This document shows, piece after piece, positions 7,285-10,394 of a stretch of 10,394 nt of DNA (its first letter is position 1; the number at the start of each line of letters is the position of its first letter). Origin of the DNA: an uncultured Ruminococcus sp. (GTDB lineage: Bacteria > Bacillota > Clostridia > Oscillospirales > Ruminococcaceae); assembly GCA_900551505.1 (NCBI GenBank), contig URWK01000030.1, positions 1-10,394 on the forward strand, read 5' to 3'. The notes beneath the pieces were generated by a model that was not told where the DNA came from, did not search any database, and saw nothing but the letters and a program-made list of their open reading frames with translations. A program made the translations under genes and the position numbers.

Positions 7285-7424
7285 TTTTAAATTCTCCGTT
7301 CTCTGTTTTAGATTTATTTTTAGCTGTCAGGAAAATTTTATTGTTCTGACTTGTATAAATAATCACTTTCAGCGACAGAAAAAGGATTTTTCACGCTGAA
7401 AGAGTATACTTACATTTTATTATA
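7285..7424 (-). promoter_or_regulatory. hfq promoter and structured 5' leader
   Basis: This 140-bp non-coding stretch runs from the end of the miaA frame to the hfq ATG. On the minus strand a perfect extended -10 element, TGATATAAT, covers 7427-7419 and begins inside the miaA stop codon. A weak -35 candidate (TAGCCA, 4 of 6 matches) lies 17 bases upstream. Transcription would start near 7411 and give a leader of about 127 bases. The leader holds the strong hairpin annotated separately, a weaker GTCAG/CTGAC pairing (7350-7326), an A-rich single-stranded-looking stretch (about 7325-7295) and GGAG before the ATG. The promoter call rests on the -10 match alone. Confidence 0.6.
7366..7402 (-). repeat. 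Two-tier perfect hairpin in the hfq leader
   Basis: Outer arms CTTTCAGCG (7366-7374) and CGCTGAAAG (7394-7402) are perfect 9-base complements. Inside them GAAAAA (7378-7383) pairs with TTTTTC (7387-7392) around a 3-base loop. The two tiers are separated by an asymmetric internal loop (three bases against one). Neither strand has a T run right after the outer stem, so it is not a standard terminator. It would begin only about 10 bases into the predicted hfq transcript, consistent with a 5' stabilising or regulatory structure. Confidence 0.65.
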
Positions 7425-7580
7425 TCACAATATTTTTGAATTGGCTATAACTTTTTCGTATTTTTCAAGAATTTTTTCTTTATCATCGTCTTTTTCAAGC
7501 ATTATCCAGTGTATTCTGTTGTCACGCCTGAACCATGTAAGTTGTCTTTTGGCGTAATTGCGTGTGTATTGTTTAAGTTT
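7425..7580 (-). pseudogene. miaA: Severed C-terminal part of miaA
   Basis: These 51 codons continue the miaA frame directly after the TAG at 7583-7581 and end at TGA (7427-7425). They encode the conserved MiaA C-terminal signature K-L-K-Q-Y-T-R-N-Y-A-K-R-Q-L-T-W-F-R-R, followed by the H-W-I segment and a charged tail. The tRNA-contacting Y-A-K-R-Q-x-T-W-F-R is intact. There is no start codon with a ribosome site at its head, so it is not a separate gene. With the upstream part it gives 314 codons before the TGA, the normal MiaA length. Confidence 0.85.
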
Positions 7581-8369
7581 CTAAAAAAATTCAGTTTTTT
7601 CGGCCTTGCCTTCAAAATAGGGTAAATTTTCTTTTTTGCCTTTGGTTTGGGTGGGGTTTTTCAGCCCTTCGGTGCTGAAAACCGCCTCGGCTTCTTCCAG
7701 TAAGCCGTTTTCAAGCATAATGTCTACTCTCCTGTCAATACGGTCATAAAGGTCTTTTCTGTCTGAAAAATTCAGACCAACCATTATAAATTTATAAGGG
7801 CTTGGCGTTTCACAACTTTTCTTTTTAAGGTCACTCAGCTTCTGTCCTGTAGTTTCATACACTTCCAAAGCTCTTATAATTCTCGTAAGGTTGTTTTCAT
7901 GCAAGGTATCGGCGGTTTCCTTATCAACTTCCCTTAACCTCTCAAGCAAAACGGCATTGCCCTTTTCCCGTGCTTCTTTTCTGAGCAGTTCCCTGTATTC
8001 CGGAACGGTTTTTATTTCTTCAAACTGTATATTGTCAACCAGTGAGGAAATATATAATCCCGTTCCCCCTGCCACTATCGGCAATTTCCCTCTCTGAATG
8101 ATTTCCGCAATTTTTTCATTCGCAAGCCTTACATATTCCGCAACACTGAAATCTGCGTCACATTCCAGAAAGTCCATAAGATGATGCGGTATTCCCTGTT
8201 TTTCTTCCTCTGTGGGCTTGGCTGTGGCAATATCCATACCCTTGTAAATCTGCATAGAGTCCGCCGAAATAATTTCCCCGTCATATCTCCCGGCAAGTTC
8301 TACGGCAAGTGCGGTTTTTCCCGATGCGGTAGGTCCTGCAATTACAAGTACAGTCGGTTTTTTATCCAT
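7581..8369 (-). CDS. miaA: tRNA dimethylallyltransferase MiaA, cut short by in-frame stop
   Basis: MiaA transfers a dimethylallyl group from DMAPP to N6 of A37 in tRNAs that read UNN codons. The N terminus carries the P-loop G12-P-T-A-S-G-K-T19. Next come the A-D-S-M-Q-I-Y-K-G-M-D-I-A-T-A-K-P block (36-52), H-H-L-M-D (62-66), V-A-G-G-T-G-L-Y (99-106) and the N-L-T-R-I-I-R-A-L-E-V-Y-E block (160-172). I choose the ATG at 8369, with GGGAG 6 bases before it, 10 bp after mutL; a TTG at 8405 lies inside mutL and adds 12 unlikely residues. Translation stops after residue 262 at a TAG, and the missing 51 codons follow in the same frame. Just before the stop, the family motif Q-A-I-G-Y-K-E reads Q-T-K-G-K-K-E (241-247). 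As written the product would lack its C-terminal tRNA-binding part. A consensus-sequence error is more likely than a real mutation. Confidence 0.9.
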   Translation of the reverse strand: MDKKPTVLVIAGPTASGKTALAVELAGRYDGEIISADSMQIYKGMDIATAKPTEEEKQGIPHHLMDFLECDADFSVAEYVRLANEKIAEIIQRGKLPIVAGGTGLYISSLVDNIQFEEIKTVPEYRELLRKEAREKGNAVLLERLREVDKETADTLHENNLTRIIRALEVYETTGQKLSDLKKKSCETPSPYKFIMVGLNFSDRKDLYDRIDRRVDIMLENGLLEEAEAVFSTEGLKNPTQTKGKKENLPYFEGKAEKTEFF

Positions 8370-8379
8370 ATCTTTCTCC

Positions 8380-10251
8380 CTATATCCTCTTAAACTGTTT
8401 TTCAATATCTTTCTTAGTCAACACAAATACTATCGGTCTGCCGTGCGGACAATGGCGGATTTCAGGATTGTTCCAGATGTCTTCCGCAAGCTTCTGTAAT
8501 TCCTGAATACTTGTCTTATCATTCGCCCTTATTGAAGACTTGCAGGCGAGGGAATGAAACATATCGTCAATAATGTGCGTCTGCGGATTGATTTTGTGAT
8601 TATATATGTTCTCTGCGATTTCGGGAATGATTTCGTCCATGTTGCAGGATTTGAGAAAAACCGGTATCGCCTTTGCGGAAACATATGGCTTCTTTGAAAA
8701 GTCAAGTTCAAATCCCATATTCTTTAAAAGTTCCGTATTTTCATAAAGTGCCTGAAATTCTTCTTCCGAAACAAGCACACTGCTTACGTCCATTACAAGC
8801 TGACTTTCCGGTGCAATCTGATTGTTTTTAAGTTTCTCGTAATTGATACGTTCGTGACCTGCGTGCTTGTCCATTATGATAAAGTTTTCTCCTGATTCCG
8901 CAAGTATATAATTCTTGAAAAGTTCCCCTATAACTTTTACAGGCTCTGAATCCAAATCGGAAATCAGCTTTTCTTCAACCTGCTCCGGTTCTGTTTTTCT
9001 ATCTTCCTCAACCGATTTCATAAGGCTGTTGCTTTTTATATACATATAAGGCTGTTCGTTAAAATCATAGTCGGGCAGTTGCTCAAGCCTTTCAGCTATT
9101 GTTTTTTCTTTTTCAGGTTCTTTTAAGGGTGGCTTTTCTTCCGTTTTCTCTTCGTGTGCCGGCTTTTGCAATGGTATTGTCTGTTGTTCGGTTGCCGGGG
9201 CATATTGCTTGACACTCTTTAACGGTACATTCTTTTCATCTATCCCAAATTCGTATATAAGGTTATTCTGCATAAGAGTATTCTTTGTCGCAAAGTATAT
9301 TGCATTGAATATTGACCTTTCATCGGAAAATCTTACTTCTGCTTTTGTGGGGTGAACATTTACATCTACAGTTTCGGGTGGAATTTCCAGATTAAGCACA
9401 CAGCAAGGAAAACGTCCTACGGTTACAAGTCCTTTATATGCTTCTTCAAGAGCCGTTGAACAAAGCTGAGATTTTATATAGCGTCCGTTGATAAAGAAAT
9501 TCTGATATTTACGGTTTCCCTTTGAGAACAGAGGCTTTATAACATAACCGCTTACCTTTATTCTGTTTTCATGGGTATAATCTGTTTCAAGCATATCATA
9601 TGCAATCTCTTTCCCATAGATTGAATAAATTGCGGAATACAGGCTTCCGTCACCTGATGAATAAAACGCCTGGCAATTGTCCCTCAGAAAATGGAATTCT
9701 ATTTCAGGATGAGAAAGAGCCATTTTTTGTATAACATTAGTTATCGCATTACCCTCTGTAACGTCTTTTTTCAGAAATTTCTGTCTTGCAGGAACGTTAT
9801 AGAACAGATTTTTGACAATCATTGTTGTTCCGTTATAGCAACCTGTTTCTTCTGTCAATACTTCTTCTCCGCCCTCTATGACGTAATGTATACCGTATTC
9901 TTGCGATTCTCTTTTGGTGAATACCTCCACTTTTGAAACCGCACATATCGATGCAAGTGCCTCTCCTCTGAACCCGAGTGTAAGTATCTTGTCAAGGTCT
10001 TCTTTTCCGTTTATCTTGCTTGTGGCGTGGCGTTTGAAGGCTGTCGGAATATCTTCTTCCGCAATACCTTTTCCATTGTCCCTCACAAGTATTAATGTAA
10101 CTCCGCCGTTTTTAATCTCCACGGAAATTCTTGTTGCTCCTGCATCTATGGAATTTTCGACAAGTTCCTTCACCACTGACGCAGGTCGTTCAACGACTTC
10201 TCCGGCGGCTATAAGTTCACTGATTTCCTTATCAAGTACTTTTATCTCCAT
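8380..10251 (-). CDS. mutL: DNA mismatch repair protein MutL (endonuclease type)
   Basis: MutL couples MutS mismatch recognition to strand incision. I choose the ATG at 10251 (623 residues), whose protein begins in the family style M-E-I-K-V-L-D-K-E-I and runs into I-A-A-G-E-V-V-E-R-P. GGGAG lies 11 bases upstream; a GTG 12 bases further up almost abuts that site. The GHKL ATPase motifs are V-E32-N-S-I-D36-A-G-A, R-D-N-G-K-G-I (57-63), G-F-R-G-E-A-L-A-S-I (93-102) and G-T-T-x-I-V-x-N-L-F-Y-N-V-P-A-R. A charged P/E/K linker (about 345-400) leads to the C-terminal nuclease domain. Its motifs are D461-K-H-A-x-x-E467-x-x-x-x-E472, A-C570-K-x-x-I-R-A, C601-P-H-G-R-P and F620-K-R622. The canonical D-Q-H-A has K for Q. 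So this is the nicking form expected where mutH is absent. The gene leads into miaA after 10 bp; mutS would be expected upstream, beyond the contig end. Confidence 0.97.
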   Translation of the reverse strand: MEIKVLDKEISELIAAGEVVERPASVVKELVENSIDAGATRISVEIKNGGVTLILVRDNGKGIAEEDIPTAFKRHATSKINGKEDLDKILTLGFRGEALASICAVSKVEVFTKRESQEYGIHYVIEGGEEVLTEETGCYNGTTMIVKNLFYNVPARQKFLKKDVTEGNAITNVIQKMALSHPEIEFHFLRDNCQAFYSSGDGSLYSAIYSIYGKEIAYDMLETDYTHENRIKVSGYVIKPLFSKGNRKYQNFFINGRYIKSQLCSTALEEAYKGLVTVGRFPCCVLNLEIPPETVDVNVHPTKAEVRFSDERSIFNAIYFATKNTLMQNNLIYEFGIDEKNVPLKSVKQYAPATEQQTIPLQKPAHEEKTEEKPPLKEPEKEKTIAERLEQLPDYDFNEQPYMYIKSNSLMKSVEEDRKTEPEQVEEKLISDLDSEPVKVIGELFKNYILAESGENFIIMDKHAGHERINYEKLKNNQIAPESQLVMDVSSVLVSEEEFQALYENTELLKNMGFELDFSKKPYVSAKAIPVFLKSCNMDEIIPEIAENIYNHKINPQTHIIDDMFHSLACKSSIRANDKTSIQELQKLAEDIWNNPEIRHCPHGRPIVFVLTKKDIEKQFKRI

Positions 10252-10305
10252 TTTTATCTTCACTCCCTCTTATTCCTAATAGCAACCTGAATTTTTTACT
10301 TTTTT

Positions 10306-10394
10306 CCGGGGGGGGGGGGGGGGCGGGGGGGGGGGGGGGGGGGGCCCGCCCGCGAGGGGATGATAGAAGAAAAAAGAGTAAAAGATAGAAAACA
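10306..10394. other. Low-quality contig end with G homopolymer
   Basis: Almost unbroken G from 10308 to 10344 (one C at 10324), then a short C/G mix and a purine-rich tail with no gene. It starts 55 bases upstream of the mutL start codon, so the mutL promoter region and any mutS end are not reliably represented. The same G-then-C pattern appears at the left end, which supports an artefact shared by both contig edges. Confidence 0.8.

Noticed and set aside
8370..8405. Upstream TTG start for miaA overlapping mutL
   Set aside because: The ATG at 8369 has a good GGGAG at proper spacing and gives a normal MiaA N terminus; the TTG version adds 12 residues encoded by the end of mutL.
9914..10279. 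A 121-codon plus-strand open frame opposite the start of mutL
   Set aside because: It is antisense to the strongly conserved MutL ATPase domain, with serine/leucine-rich composition typical of reverse-frame shadows.

Overview
This window looks like one contig from the chromosome of a low-to-moderate GC anaerobic Firmicute (class Clostridia). Gene content and order, the Gram-positive type of Hfq, and an IleRS with an A-M-H-K-S catalytic loop suggest a Ruminococcus-like gut or rumen member. The family is inferred from synteny and protein style, not from a search. All nine genes lie on the minus strand, so transcription runs from the right end (mutL) to the left end (ileS). No phage, IS, CRISPR, tRNA or rRNA is visible.

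Layout in transcription order: mutL (mismatch-repair endonuclease/ATPase), then miaA (tRNA A37 prenyltransferase, interrupted by an in-frame stop in a corrupted-looking stretch). Next comes a 140-bp leader with a convincing extended -10 promoter and a strong hairpin, followed by hfq (RNA chaperone). A compact cell-division/housekeeping block follows: a membrane-anchored HlyD-like protein, a YggS/YlmE PLP-binding protein, SepF (FtsZ anchor), YlmH (S4 RNA-binding protein), DivIVA (polar/septal coiled coil) and ileS (isoleucyl-tRNA synthetase). A rho-independent terminator lies just after ileS. Gaps are short (10-82 bp, apart from the hfq leader), and two start/stop overlaps (TTGA and ATGA) indicate translational coupling.

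The window therefore joins two well-known modules: the mutL-miaA-hfq repair/RNA module, and the ylm-sepF-ylmH-divIVA-ileS division cluster. Compared with the Bacillus order, ylmD and ylmG are absent and the HlyD-like gene sits in front of yggS.

Both contig ends (about 1-128 and 10306-10394) are runs of G and C with unrelated-looking flanks. They are best read as assembly or read artefacts. This matters for judging the miaA lesion, which has a similar low-quality appearance. I do not see a new defence or mobile system here. The most useful leads are the hfq leader, the miaA lesion, the HlyD-like protein in the division cluster, and atypical residues in DivIVA and IleRS.
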